A program made the position numbers and the translations under genes. Of a stretch of DNA of 64,000 nucleotides, positions 54,790 to 64,000 are shown one piece after another (position 1 is the stretch's first letter; each line of letters starts with the position of its first letter). Source of the stretch: Trichosporon coremiiforme. Taxonomy: Eukaryota > Basidiomycota > Tremellomycetes > Trichosporonales > Trichosporonaceae. The notes below the pieces were generated by a model. That model saw nothing but the letters and a program-made list of their open reading frames with translations, had not been told where the DNA came from and did not search any database. The stretch is taken from the NCBI GenBank assembly GCA_039545355.1, contig BCJJ01000008.1, forward strand, positions 1,599,004 to 1,663,003, read 5' to 3'.

Positions 54790-55882
54790 TTAGGTGCAGT
54801 GCACGGTGCCGTCGGCGTGGGTGTGACAGTCCTTGTCCGAGGCGGCGGAGCTCGGCGCGGCCGGCCCGGCAGGCTCGTCGTGGTCGCCGCAGTGCACCGT
54901 GCCGTCATCGTGCGTGTGGCAGTTGTCGCTGGCCTGGGCAGGAGCGGCGGCAGCCTCAGAAGTAGGCTGAGCGACCTCAGAGGAAGTGGGCAGGGCGGCC
55001 GCGGAGGTAGGCTGCGCGGCCTGTTGAGTGGCGTCGCCGCCCTCACAGTGCACCGTGCCGTCGGCGTGCGTGTGGCAGTCCTTGTCGCCCTGGGCGGCGT
55101 TGTCCTTCTTGTCGTCACCATGAGCCTCGTCGTGGCTGTGGCCGATGTCGCCAATACACTGGTCGCCACCGCCGGCGACCTCGACAGCATAAACGTGCGC
55201 GGCAAAGTACTGTAGCGCGTCCGAGTCAAGATCCAGACCGGTCGAGTTGTGCGCCGCCTTGTCCGTCACGTCCGCCAGGCCCTCGGTGATGTGGCCAACG
55301 GCCGCGTTCGTGATCTGCGGAACGTGGTACATGCGGTGCCTGTGGTCAGCAAGTGCTGGGAGGGGTGGCTCACATCAGGTCGATGGACCAGTAGGTGCTG
55401 GGCTTGTCCTTGGCGAGCTGGAATCCGAACATGCAGAAGGCGGAGTTGAAGAGGCGGTCGGTGTAGGACGAGTCGCAGATGACAGTCTCAGTGGTCGCGT
55501 TCTCGCCGCGGTAGTGGCCGCGCCACCCGTCCTGGTGACAGTTTCCATCGGGGTCGTCGCAGCGGAGAAGGGCTCCCTTTTTGTTCGCGCTCAGGAGGCC
55601 TTTGTAGGCGCCAATAACGGTCGGATACGCCTCGGGCTCGGTGCCGAAGTAGGTCGTGAAGACCTCGTCCTGCGCGCCGTTGTGCTCGAGGTACTCGATT
55701 GCGAAGGCGGTCACCTCGTTCATCTCCCCGAGGGCTTGCTTCAGCATGCGCTGCTGCGTCGCGTTACACGAGGAGTGGATCTCGACATCTGCCGAATACT
55801 CTTTCAGCTCGCGGGGGATCAGGATCGGACTGGCGGAGGCGCTGGCGGCGGCGCCGAGGGTGAGGAGAAGCGAGGCGAGCAT
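54790..55882 (-). CDS. PRA1: Pra1/Asp f 2-like zincophore
   Basis: Secreted zinc-scavenging protein of 352 residues; exons 55882-55374 and 55339-54790. The signal peptide is MLASLLLTLGAAASASA. The metalloprotease-like fold shows SSCNATQQRMLKQALGEMNE, FTTYFGTEPEAYPTVIGAYK, RGENATTETVICDSSYTDRL and, across the intron, DLMHRMYHVPQITNAAVGHI with the HRxxH motif of the family, then DALQYFAAHVYA. The C-terminal tail is an unusual metal-binding extension: three CHTHxDGTVHC motifs (about residues 258-268, 310-320 and 341-351) joined by Ala/Ser/Thr linkers, plus HSHDEAHGDD. It is divergent from a ZIP transporter, the arrangement known for PRA1-ZRT1 in Candida and aspf2-zrfC in Aspergillus, where both are induced by zinc starvation. 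Confidence 0.9.
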
Positions 55883-55995
55883 GTTGACGGGACTGCTGGG
55901 TTGGCGATAAGATATCTACCCGTCGATCCCGCCTTTTATCTGCCTCACGACGAACATTGCCTCTTGATCAGAGTTGGAAGCGACCGTGACGCTCA

Positions 55996-56007
55996 AGGTC
56001 ATGACCT
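55996..56007. promoter_or_regulatory. Perfect 12-base palindrome upstream of PRA1
   Basis: AGGTCATGACCT, a perfect inverted repeat about 115 bases upstream of the zincophore start codon. It is made of AGGT and ACCT half-sites like those of the yeast Zap1 zinc-responsive element (ACCTTnAAGGT), but in inverted order. A candidate operator only. Confidence 0.35.
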
Positions 56008-56866
56008 CGATGCCAAGAGATCGAAACAGCCTCGCGGTCCTCGCAGTGCGACTCCTCGAGTCTGGCCAGCAAGTCAGTGCTCGGTAGCTGGAAATACTGG
56101 TGAGCCATAGGGAGTGACTCTACACAATGCGCACCCTCATTCGGCATCGAGGCGCCCACATTCGAATGAGGATCGTCCGGTCACGAGCATTACTTGCCCG
56201 CCTGACTACTTCTTTGTCCGGAATTACGCAGCCACAAAGCGCCCACTGCCGCCGCAGTCTTCATTTCATCCAGCGGCAAGCAGACTGGGGTCTGTGCTCG
56301 GACAAATGGCGCAACATACACATCTCGTGGCCACAGGGGAGCAGAGCGGTCGCGAGACCGGTCATGCGACCGACGACCGAGGCGCGTGAATTGGCCGGCG
56401 ATCAACGCTCCGTCCTCCGAGCGAATGAGGCGTCAGGTAACTGGAGTTGGGGTGCTCTCAGGCTCCTTCGTAATCACTGGTGCGGTCACGACTCCGGGAC
56501 TGCTGATCCGAACATTGCGGGGCATTGACAGCGGAAGGTAAGCTTGAATTTCAGTAGTTGATCATCGAGGTCGACGGCTCTCAGCGACACAGTGAGCCCC
56601 CTCGTCCTGATCGCGATAGTCCACACGCGTTCACATTCCAGATGGATGGACGCAAAAGTCTGACGCCGCTCCGCTCGGTATGCACGGCAAAGTGAAGACG
56701 ATACGTGCACGGAATGCGTGCTTGCGTGCTGAGGAAGGCGGAGCCACTTGACGTCGGGTGCGAGTGCAGCGAAACCAGGCACATCGATATCTCAGGCACG
56801 GGCGCGTCCAAAGTCGACCGGTCGGGTCCCCATTTCGACTCTTTGCCCGGACCTCCATGTCTTGTC

Positions 56867-56877
56867 ACCTTCAAGTC
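56867..56877 (+). promoter_or_regulatory. Zap1-element-like sequence upstream of the ZIP gene
   Basis: ACCTTCAAGTC matches 9 of 11 positions of the yeast Zap1 consensus ACCTTnAAGGT, 314 bases upstream of the ZIP start codon. Position and gene context are suggestive; a match of this quality is expected by chance now and then. Confidence 0.25.
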
Positions 56878-57190
56878 CTCATTGTGCGCCGCGCCGATGA
56901 CCTCTGGCGGACGACTGGGGCTCATCTGGCACTCGCCGGCCAGTAACAAGACCGCAATGTCCACCGAGATACACCAAGTCCTCATTTCTTGGCGCTCTTG
57001 GCATCGAGCAAGCGTTCCAACTCCCTGCCAGCAGCAACGGCGCGGACATGAGACCTGCACGCTTGTCCCTGGTTCGGCGAGTCCGCGACATCGCGAACGT
57101 GCACATGAGCTGGGCGCCGACACATTGATAAAAGTCAGCACACCGCGAGTTGTTCTCTCCACTCTCAGAGCACAGAACGCGTCCATCACC

Positions 57191-58847
57191 ATGAAGTGGG
57201 CAGCCCTCCAGACCGCCCTGCTGCTCGCCGCGCCTGCGCTGGCGCAGACGACCGGGACAGCCGCCCCCCTCGCCCCGTCTCCGACAGAATCGATCGGATG
57301 TCATGCCCACGGAGACCATTGGCACTGTGATGGTCCCGTTACCGCGACTGGCGCCGTTGCCACAGTGACGCCCCCCGCGCATGACGAGCACGACCATGCC
57401 GACGAAGAAGAGGCTCACGCCGAAGAGAGCCACAACCACGCTGAGGAGGGCCACGACCACGCTGAAGAGCACGACCAGGAGCACGAAGCCGCAGCCGCCG
57501 GCGCTGCGCCAAGCCCGACCGAGTCGACAGGTTGCCATCTGCACGGCGACCACTGGCACTGCGACGGTCCTGCCTCTGCCACGGCTGCGGCCTCGCCGGA
57601 CGCGACGCCGACTGGACGCGGCAAGTGTACCTGGCACGAGACGCACTGGGACTGCGAGAAGGCTGCGGCCCTCGGAAGTGCTGAGGCGGCGCACGACGCA
57701 CAGTACGAGGACAGCGGGGAGTGTGTGATCCACGGTGAGTATTCTTGACGATCTCGGCAGATCGGGCTCCGACTCAGCCGCCGGCAATAGCTAACCTCCA
57801 GTGGGCCACACGCACGGCGACTGCTCCGACGCGCAGCTCGCGTGCGGCCGCGTCCTGCTCGAGGACTACAACATGGGTCTCCACGTTGGGGCGATCTTCA
57901 TCATTCTCATCGGCAGTGCTCTTGGCGTGCTCATCCCTATTGTTGCGGGTTGGGCGCGGAGTGGTTCTCAGCCGCTGGACGCGGCGTCCTGGGGCCGACA
58001 GCTCGGATTCTGGCCCAACGTCTTTTTCCTCGCGCGCCACTTTGGCACCGGCATCATCCTGTCTACCGCCTTCGTGCACCTGCTCTACCACGGCTTCGTC
58101 ATGTTCCAGAACGAGTGCGTCGGGGAAATGTCGTACGAGGCGACGGCGCCTGCGATCGCCATGGCTGCCGCTGTCGTGACGGCCGTGCTCGACTTTATCG
58201 GCACGCGGGCTGCGGACCGCAAAGCCGCAGCTTCGAGCGGGATGCACCTGCACACCTCGCCGCATCTGGGCAGCAGCGACGCGAGTTCCGAGCCCGACGT
58301 CGAGAAGAATGCGATGCCGCAGCCCATCGTCGCCGACGCGTGCGTGCACGCTGACGCGCTCTTCCAGGAGGAGCAGGGGTGGCAGGTCATCATGCTCGAG
58401 GCGGGCATCATCTTCCACTCCATCATGATTGGCATCACGCTCGGCGCGGGCAGTGGCGCGGGGTGGGTCACGCTGCTCATCGTGATTGTCTTCCACCAGT
58501 TCTTCGAGGGCGCCGCCCTCGGCGCGCGCATGGCGCTCCTGACCTGGGTCTCCAAGCTGCGTATCGCCTTCATGGGCCTCGCGTTCATCCTCATCACGCC
58601 CGTCGGTATTGCGATCGGGATCGGGATCCGCCAGTCTTTCTCTCAGAATGGCAAGGCGTCACTGCTCTCCGTCGGAATTCTGAACTCGATCTCGGCCGGT
58701 ATCCTGCTGTACACTGCGTTCAAGCTCGTCGCGGCCGACTTTGTGGACGGACCGCTGAGGAGGGCCAAGTGGAGCAAGGTCGTCGCTGCCTTTGCCGCTG
58801 TCATTGCGGGATTGATCTGCATGAGCGTGCTGGCCAAATGGGCGTGA
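57191..58847 (+). CDS. ZRT1: ZIP-family zinc transporter with His/Cys-rich ectodomain
   Basis: Plasma-membrane zinc importer of 529 residues; exons 57191-57734 and 57802-58847. Signal peptide MKWAALQTALLLAAPALA. The long extracellular N-terminus holds motifs CHAHGDHWHC (37-46), CHLHGDHWHC (115-124), CTWHETHWDC (146-155) and, across the intron, ECVIHVGHTHGDCSD, plus a His/Glu/Ala-rich stretch (HAEEGHDHAEEHDQEH). The ZIP core follows: NMGLHVGAIFIILIGSALGV (TM1), HFGTGIILSTAFVHLL (metal-binding TM), HSIMIGITLG and VIVFHQFFEGAALGARM (the HxxxE-type signature). The His/Cys ectodomain resembles Aspergillus ZrfC, which works with Asp f 2. The symbol is by analogy. Confidence 0.9.
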
Positions 58848-60042
58848 GCAGGCGTGAGCGCAGAACGGGGAGCGGGGGAGAGAGTAGCTAGACCGGCGTA
58901 GACTCCATGACATAACGACTCCGTATCACTATCATATGCCTCATGTATCATAATGCAACCTTCTTGCTGTATGCTTGCTCTCGACGTCATCTGATGTGCT
59001 GCGCTCCTCCGCTCGAACGCCGGCATAACGGACCCTGCCTTTCGCGGGCGCTGAGCTGCCCAGCATGCCCAGCGTGCGCAGCGTGCCTGTCACGATCACA
59101 CTCTCACGACCTCAACGAGTGACTGGCCAGGTCCGAGAGTGACAGTTACCGAGGGGGGTCAGTCGCTCTCTGCAGATGCAGGTTCAGGAAGAGAGATAGC
59201 CTGTGCAAGCTCTAGTTCGGCCCAGTAGCGTAGGCAAGTAGCCGGGAACCCCACAAGATAGACAGAGAAAGTGGCTAAGATGATCAGCTGCGCCGGGGCC
59301 ACTGGCCACCGGGCTAGCGATGACTAGGTAGGTCCAGACACGTCGACAGTGCATATGCATGCATGCAGAGTCTGGGAGGTGAGACGGTCACTGATTGTGC
59401 GATGCATACGAGTCGTAGGCCCGCGTAGGACTACTCGCAGGACTTTGCAGGACTTTGCAGGACTCGGAAGAGATCGACCAACCAGATAAGACTGGGGAGC
59501 GATCAGTGCTGCGCCTCTGGGCCGGCGCCCCCCATCGCTGCTCCTGAGACTGAGGCTGAGGCTGAGGTGGGTCAGTCGTTCCGATCAATTGGACTGCGTG
59601 AGAAGTCGTCGGGAAGAAGAGGACACGCGGATGCTGGTATGCTGGTCTGGCTGTTGTGGTGTGATGTGGTATGCTTCTATGTCTAAGAAAATGAGGCTAT
59701 CTGTTGACGTGGGACGATGGTGATGCCAGCTCTTATGTCTTCGGCGGGCGACAGGCACCATACGTGATCGTGGTGAGCCGAGCTAGTGAGCCAGGCGTAG
59801 GCGCGTAGGCTCAGGGGTGATCGGAGCCGTGAGCCAGTCAGCCAAGCAGACGCTCGCATACTCCGCCGGCCAGCGACCGCTCCAATTCATCGCACACGGG
59901 GGCAGAATATCGGCCAGGACAGGACACCGGCTCACCTGCGCCGCCACTCGCGTCTTCCCTCGACAAAGATGTCTAGATCCTCGTCTTTGCCAACTACGCG
60001 ACCACTGATCTCGCACTCGGCCATAGCCTCACCTACACCTTG
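58848..60042. other. Intergenic region with short repeats
   Basis: GCAGGACTTT-type repeats lie at 59438-59464 and a GAGGCT repeat at about 59550-59572. No gene is seen. The right end is the promoter of the diacylglycerol kinase. Confidence 0.45.
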
Positions 60043-61507
60043 ATGGCCACCTCCGTCTCCTCGAGCCCCCACAACCGCCGCGCTCCCTCGCCCGCCAGCC
60101 CCCGCGCCCGCCGCGACCCCCAGATGTCCTTCCGGGCCGCGTCCCCGGTCTCGCCGGTGCTGTCGCCGTCGTCGCCCTCCTTGTCGGGCTACTCTAGCTC
60201 CGAGAGTGAGGGCCCCCGGCGGCGATCAGCGAGGCGCCCGTCCCGCTCCCCGCAGACGAACACGAGCACGCTCCCTGTCATTCACGCACACGTCGAGCTC
60301 GACCCGAACCACCCCGAACACGCTGGTGCCCCAGCCGCCCCCTCGTCGGCGTTCACGAATGGCCAGGCGAACGGACAGCCCGTCATTCGCAGGAGGAGGA
60401 GCAGCAGCGTCCACGCGAAACCGCCCCCGGGCGTGACTCCGACCAAGGCCGTCGACTGGGAGATCCCCCGCAAGACGTTCCACTCTAGCATCGGTGAGTT
60501 CAGAGGTCACACGACAGCGAGCAAGCAGCGAGTGGCGGGCAGCACAGTGGACATGACGCGACCGAACAGGCGAACATTGGGGTTGTGGGGAAGCGTGACA
60601 CTTGATTCCGTCATCCACACTAATGCTCGCACGCTCGGTTTAAAGTGCTGATGCATTGGACGATGCGGATCGTGTGTGCCGGGCTGTTCGATGACGCGCA
60701 TGACGGCGTGCGCGTGTGCTGCGTGTGCTGTATGCAGTACAGCTGTGTGTCTGCTTTCGGTCGAGCGACGAGCGCTCGCTGCGTTCACCGGTGACCATCG
60801 GCCCACACCCCTATGCCTTATTTCCTGTTCCAGAAGAGTATTCGCTGACGGCAGGCTTCTTCACGCTCGCGCTTTGGTACACGGATCCCCCGACGCTGCG
60901 GCCTTTGATCACGTATCTGTCCGCTGCGGCCGTGACGATCGGTGCGATCGATGTTGTGCGGCTCAACTTCCCCCGCTTCGCCGAGGTGTGGGAGATGGTC
61001 GTCGGCTTCCTGATGCGCGAGGAGGAGCGCACGAAACCCAACGGCGTCATCTGGTACCTGATCGGGGTCGTGTTCGTGCTGTCGTTCTACCCGAAGGACG
61101 TCGCTGTCGTTGCCATCCTGACGCTGAGCTGGAGCGACACGACCGCGTCCACGATCGGCCGCCTCTGGGGCAAGTACACGAAGCCGCTGCCCGCCCACGT
61201 CCCCGGCATCAAGTGGCTGCCGTTCGCGCCGCGCAAGTCCCTCGCTGGCTTCCTCGCCGCGACCGTCACGGGCTTCCTTATCGGAGCCGGGTACTGGCAC
61301 AAGGGATGCGAGGGCGAGGCATCCTGGGAGGTGCTCCGGTACGGCCTCGGCCGGCTGCTCACCGCCGGCGTCGTTGGTGTCGGCGGCGCAGTCGTCGAGG
61401 CCCTCGACCTCGGCTGCGACGACAACCTCTCCCTCCCCATCCTGTCCGGCGCGGTCGTCTGGGCCTGGCTCGCCGCCTCCTCCGCTGCCATTCGCGCCCT
61501 CTTCTAA
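60043..61507 (+). CDS. DGK1: CTP-dependent diacylglycerol kinase
   Basis: ER/nuclear-envelope enzyme that phosphorylates diacylglycerol to phosphatidate using CTP. Exons 60043-60493 and 60855-61507 give 367 residues. The N-terminal 130 residues are Ser/Pro/Arg-rich. The conserved junction motif VDWEIPRKTFHSSIGFFTLA is restored exactly across the intron. The membrane domain follows with ITYLSAAAVTIGAIDVVRLN, VIWYLIGVVFVLSFYPKDVA, LTLSWSDTTASTIGRLWGKY (CTP-transferase-like signature) and RKSLAGFLAATVTGFLIGAG. The 361-base intron is unusually long for this genome's non-ribosomal genes and ends GCTGACGGCAG. Confidence 0.92.
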
Positions 61508-61954
61508 GCTAAAAAGGTTATAATGAAAGGCCGCACCGACGAAACGATACATGTTACGACGACTCAACTCGTACCCCTTTCTCCCCTCTCCTCTCCTCCT
61601 CTCCTTGCGCCCTTACTCTACCCTCGTACACTCGCCATACTCCACATCCCACAATCCGCTCCGCTCTTGTATGTTCAACCGCCCTAGACTCTACCCGTAG
61701 ACCCAGCCTTGTTCCAGTGTTTGTGTTCTTGTTCCTGGGATGAATACTGTGATAACTAGCGAGCAGAGCCGACGGAGTCGCCACGGGCGGCCGCAGGCGA
61801 CATAGTTGGCGTAATCCTTTGAGCCTCACTCGGATTAGACGAGGCAGGCAAGGCTGTGTGCAGCGAAAACAACAGTGAGGGCGAGCGCAGTGAAGACCAA
61901 AGCGTGCATAATCTACAACAAGAATGAGACCACCTCCTAGACCAAGATCCTTCC
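61508..61954. other. Convergent intergenic region
   Basis: 3' regions of the diacylglycerol kinase (plus) and ArfGAP (minus) genes. Pyrimidine-rich CTCC/CCTT tract at about 61575-61605. No gene seen. Confidence 0.45.
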
Positions 61955-63361
61955 TTACATGAAGCCCGCGCCGTACTGGTACTGCTGCTGGCCCATGTGC
62001 ATGCCGTTCCTGCCGTTCATCCCCATCCCTCCATTCATACCCATGCCGCCATTGGACATGCCGTTCATCTGCCCGCCGAACCCGCTGTTCATCGGGCTCG
62101 TGCCGGCCATCGCGCTCATGCCGCCGTTCATGGACGTCGAGTTGCTCATCCCGCCCAAGCCCATGCCGTTGATGGAGCTCAGGCCGTGCCCGTTCGGCGA
62201 GAGCGAGTTGGAGGACATGCCACCAGGCGCGGCCATCACCCCATTGGACATGCCGCTCATGCCGGTGTGCATCGGGCTGCCGGTGTGCATGGGGCTGACC
62301 CCGTTGCTTCCCGGAGACAGCATGCCCATCTGGCCCATCTGCTGCTGCCCCATGCCCATCTGCATCTGCTGCCCGAAGGGATTGTTGCCCGCGAACTGCT
62401 GCTGCGGCTGGGTCAGAATCGGGAACTGGAACGCTTGCTGCCCCAGAGCCAGGGGACTCGGGGCGGGGTAGCCTGGCGACGCCAGCGGGGCGAAGCCTGG
62501 CGTCGCGTTTGGCGGCATGCCCGTCTGATGAGGCGACTGATAGGGGACAGTTGGGAAGCCGCCCAGCTGCAGGGGACGGGTTGCGCTCGAGCTGCCAGAG
62601 GTGTCGACCAACAGGTCGTTCTGGCGAAGCGCATTCGCGCTGCTACTCCGCACAGGCGTGGGACGGGGCGGGGCGAGACCGTCGCCGCTCCATGTCGGTG
62701 CGCGTGCGCGAGTCGGCGGAGGAGCGAGTCCGGTCGTCTTCGGCTTTGGAGGAGGACTGGGGAGGGCTGGCAGGTCACGCTCGCGAGACACCACAATGTC
62801 AGCGAGCTCAGGACGTTTCGGCGGGGCCTTGGGCGCGAACGGTTGCGTGCCGAACGTCGGCGTGGCCGGGGATTTCGTGCTCCCCGTATGGTTACTGCGG
62901 ATCGACTGCGCGCCGCCGGAGACGTTCCGGACCTGCTGCTGGGTCACGCGCGAGTTGATCGGCACCTGAGACAGCGCTGGCGCCGCTCCCGCCTTGAACG
63001 CGCCGAGCTCGTACTTGCGCCGGATGTACTTGAAGAGTTCGGAGTCGCGCTCCTCGCCAACCTGCAGGGGCGGGGGATGCCGGCGCTCATCGGGATTAAA
63101 GATGGCGTTGCTCTTCGTGTTTCCGATCGAGCGCATATGCACGACCTGCTCGCGCGTCCACTCGTCGAGCGTCACGGACTTGACGCGCGAGTTGTGCGTG
63201 CCCAGCCGCCGGTGCTGCGATGCGCACTGCACGCAGAGGAAGATGCCAAGGTTCGTTGACGCCCAGCGCGGCGAGGGGGCGTGGCAGTCGGCACACTTGT
63301 CGTTGCCCGGCTGCGCAAGGACGTCCTCGAGAAGACGCTGGACGCGCGACTGCTGGTTCAT
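61955..63361 (-). CDS. ArfGAP-domain protein
   Basis: GTPase-activating protein for Arf in vesicle traffic; 468 residues, intronless, from the ATG at 63361. The zinc-finger ArfGAP domain fills the first ~125 residues: VQRLLEDVLAQPGNDKCADC, with CADC and CVQC spaced as C-x2-C-x16-C-x2-C, then the catalytic Arg in QHRRLGTHNSRVKSVTLDEW. This is followed by EQVVHMRSIGNTKSNAIFNP and FKYIRRKYELGAFK. The rest is disordered: Pro/Ser-rich to about 270, then Gly/Met/Asn/Gln-rich with NGGMGMNG-type repeats. The domain is closest in feel to the Age2/SMAP group. The Met-rich tail is unusual. Confidence 0.92.
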   Translation of the reverse strand: MNQQSRVQRLLEDVLAQPGNDKCADCHAPSPRWASTNLGIFLCVQCASQHRRLGTHNSRVKSVTLDEWTREQVVHMRSIGNTKSNAIFNPDERRHPPPLQVGEERDSELFKYIRRKYELGAFKAGAAPALSQVPINSRVTQQQVRNVSGGAQSIRSNHTGSTKSPATPTFGTQPFAPKAPPKRPELADIVVSRERDLPALPSPPPKPKTTGLAPPPTRARAPTWSGDGLAPPRPTPVRSSSANALRQNDLLVDTSGSSSATRPLQLGGFPTVPYQSPHQTGMPPNATPGFAPLASPGYPAPSPLALGQQAFQFPILTQPQQQFAGNNPFGQQMQMGMGQQQMGQMGMLSPGSNGVSPMHTGSPMHTGMSGMSNGVMAAPGGMSSNSLSPNGHGLSSINGMGLGGMSNSTSMNGGMSAMAGTSPMNSGFGGQMNGMSNGGMGMNGGMGMNGRNGMHMGQQQYQYGAGFM

Positions 63362-64000
63362 GCCGAGCGAAGCGAAAGGGTCGGAGTGGGGGAGAAAGGA
63401 TGAGGAAGACAGCTGGTGGATCCCCAAGGAGGCAAAGGAGGGTGGGGGTGCGTGGGGCGTCGGCCGATGTGCAGGTCGTTGAAGCTAGAACTGGTTGTCG
63501 CCGAAAGGTCGGAGCGGCAAAGTTCAGCAATCAGAGATATGAGATTGGAGATGAAATGCTTGGTCGTGTGCCCAGGTGGTGCCAAGTGCCCGAAATAGGT
63601 GAGCGGCGAGGAAGTCAGGTGTCAGGTAAGAAGGAGAGGGCGATGCGAGGGATCGTGCGATGCGGGAGAAAGAGAGCAGACGCCGAGATGCGAAGAGTGC
63701 GTCGGTGTAGACGTTGATGTGTGTGCAAAGGAGTGTGTTGTTTGTGTATGTGTGTTGTGCTGGTGGAAGGTGTGAACGGGAGGGGCCGAAAGCCAAGCAA
63801 GATTCGAAAGAAGGCAAGAGTGGAGAAGAATGGAAGTGGAAATGAAAGTGTGAGCCGATGAGCCGATCGATCCCTGGCACCGTGGCCTGGACACTGTGTA
63901 AAGGCTCCCTGTCAATGGCCCCGGGCGTCACCTTTGCACTTTTGCCTTTGTCGCCTGTGCCGCCCCTCGTCCACCGCCGCCCACAACGCGACAGAAAGGA
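63362..64000. other. Promoter and leader of the ArfGAP gene
   Basis: Minus-strand leader with pyrimidine-rich and CACAAACA-type sequence at about 63715-63770. The plus-strand frames are shadows. No other gene seen before the window ends. Confidence 0.4.

Larger units (their letters stand above)
55883..57190. other. Shared 1.3-kb promoter of the zinc-uptake gene pair
   Basis: Divergent intergenic region between the Pra1-like and ZIP genes. No other gene supported. Two zinc-element-like sites are listed separately. Confidence 0.5.

Noticed and set aside
61997..63259. 420-codon plus-strand frame rich in His, Ala and Arg
   Set aside because: Antisense of the ArfGAP gene; the His/Ala richness is the mirror of its Met/Gly repeats.

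Overview
The window is nuclear DNA from a basidiomycete fungus, most likely a Tremellomycete yeast of the Trichosporonales. The evidence is as follows. Genes are dense and lie on both strands. The DNA is GC-rich. Most genes carry introns of 33-60 bases with GTGAGT/GTAAGC-type donors and a CTGAC or CTAAC branch-point-like box only a few bases before the CAG acceptor. Gene content is fungal throughout: Kex1, Fex1, Prd1, Pra1 and CTP-dependent Dgk1. There are no bacterial operons, no IS elements and no CRISPR. I rebuilt exon structures by hand from splice signals and reading-frame continuity; exon limits are given in each entry. No database search was run. || 1-9.0 kb: ribosomal protein eS30 (minus) with an intronic C/D snoRNA of the snR60/SNORD80 type; prephenate dehydratase; a ten-exon HSF-type transcription factor (minus); ribosomal protein eL34 (minus) with a 5'-UTR intron; threonine aldolase. 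|| 9.5-19 kb: DAHP synthase; the SURF6/Rrp14 ribosome-biogenesis factor; a SUZ-domain protein (minus); an uncharacterised charged protein; a decayed bZIP-like gene (minus); an uncharacterised secreted, probably GPI-anchored protein (minus). || 19-33 kb: proline dehydrogenase (minus), a Fex-type fluoride channel, a DsbA-like oxidoreductase, a Bmt6-like rRNA methyltransferase (minus) and a Kex1-type carboxypeptidase. Just downstream of the last lies an array of intron-like units separated by exon-like steps of 3-5 bases. This is the least explained structure in the window. || 35-47 kb: a UPF0643-like protein, Sec61 gamma (minus), a 2H cyclic phosphodiesterase, a MerB-like protein (minus), an isocitrate lyase/PEP-mutase family enzyme, an M3 oligopeptidase (minus) and a PhoD-like phosphatase (minus) whose start codon is split by an intron. 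|| 48-64 kb: two small Cys-rich paralogues (minus), a secreted-protein remnant with ATA where ATG is expected, an MFS transporter (minus) and a TatD-like hydrolase. Next is a divergent zinc-uptake pair: a Pra1/Asp f 2-type zincophore and a ZIP transporter, both carrying C-H-x-H...H-C zinc-ligand motifs. The window ends with a CTP-dependent diacylglycerol kinase and an ArfGAP (minus). || How genes relate: prephenate dehydratase and DAHP synthase belong to aromatic amino-acid synthesis. eS30, eL34, the snoRNA, Rrp14 and Bmt6 serve ribosome production. The Pra1-ZIP pair is the one clear functional cluster. Five single N bases all fall on third codon positions, which suggests real allelic ambiguity rather than random error.
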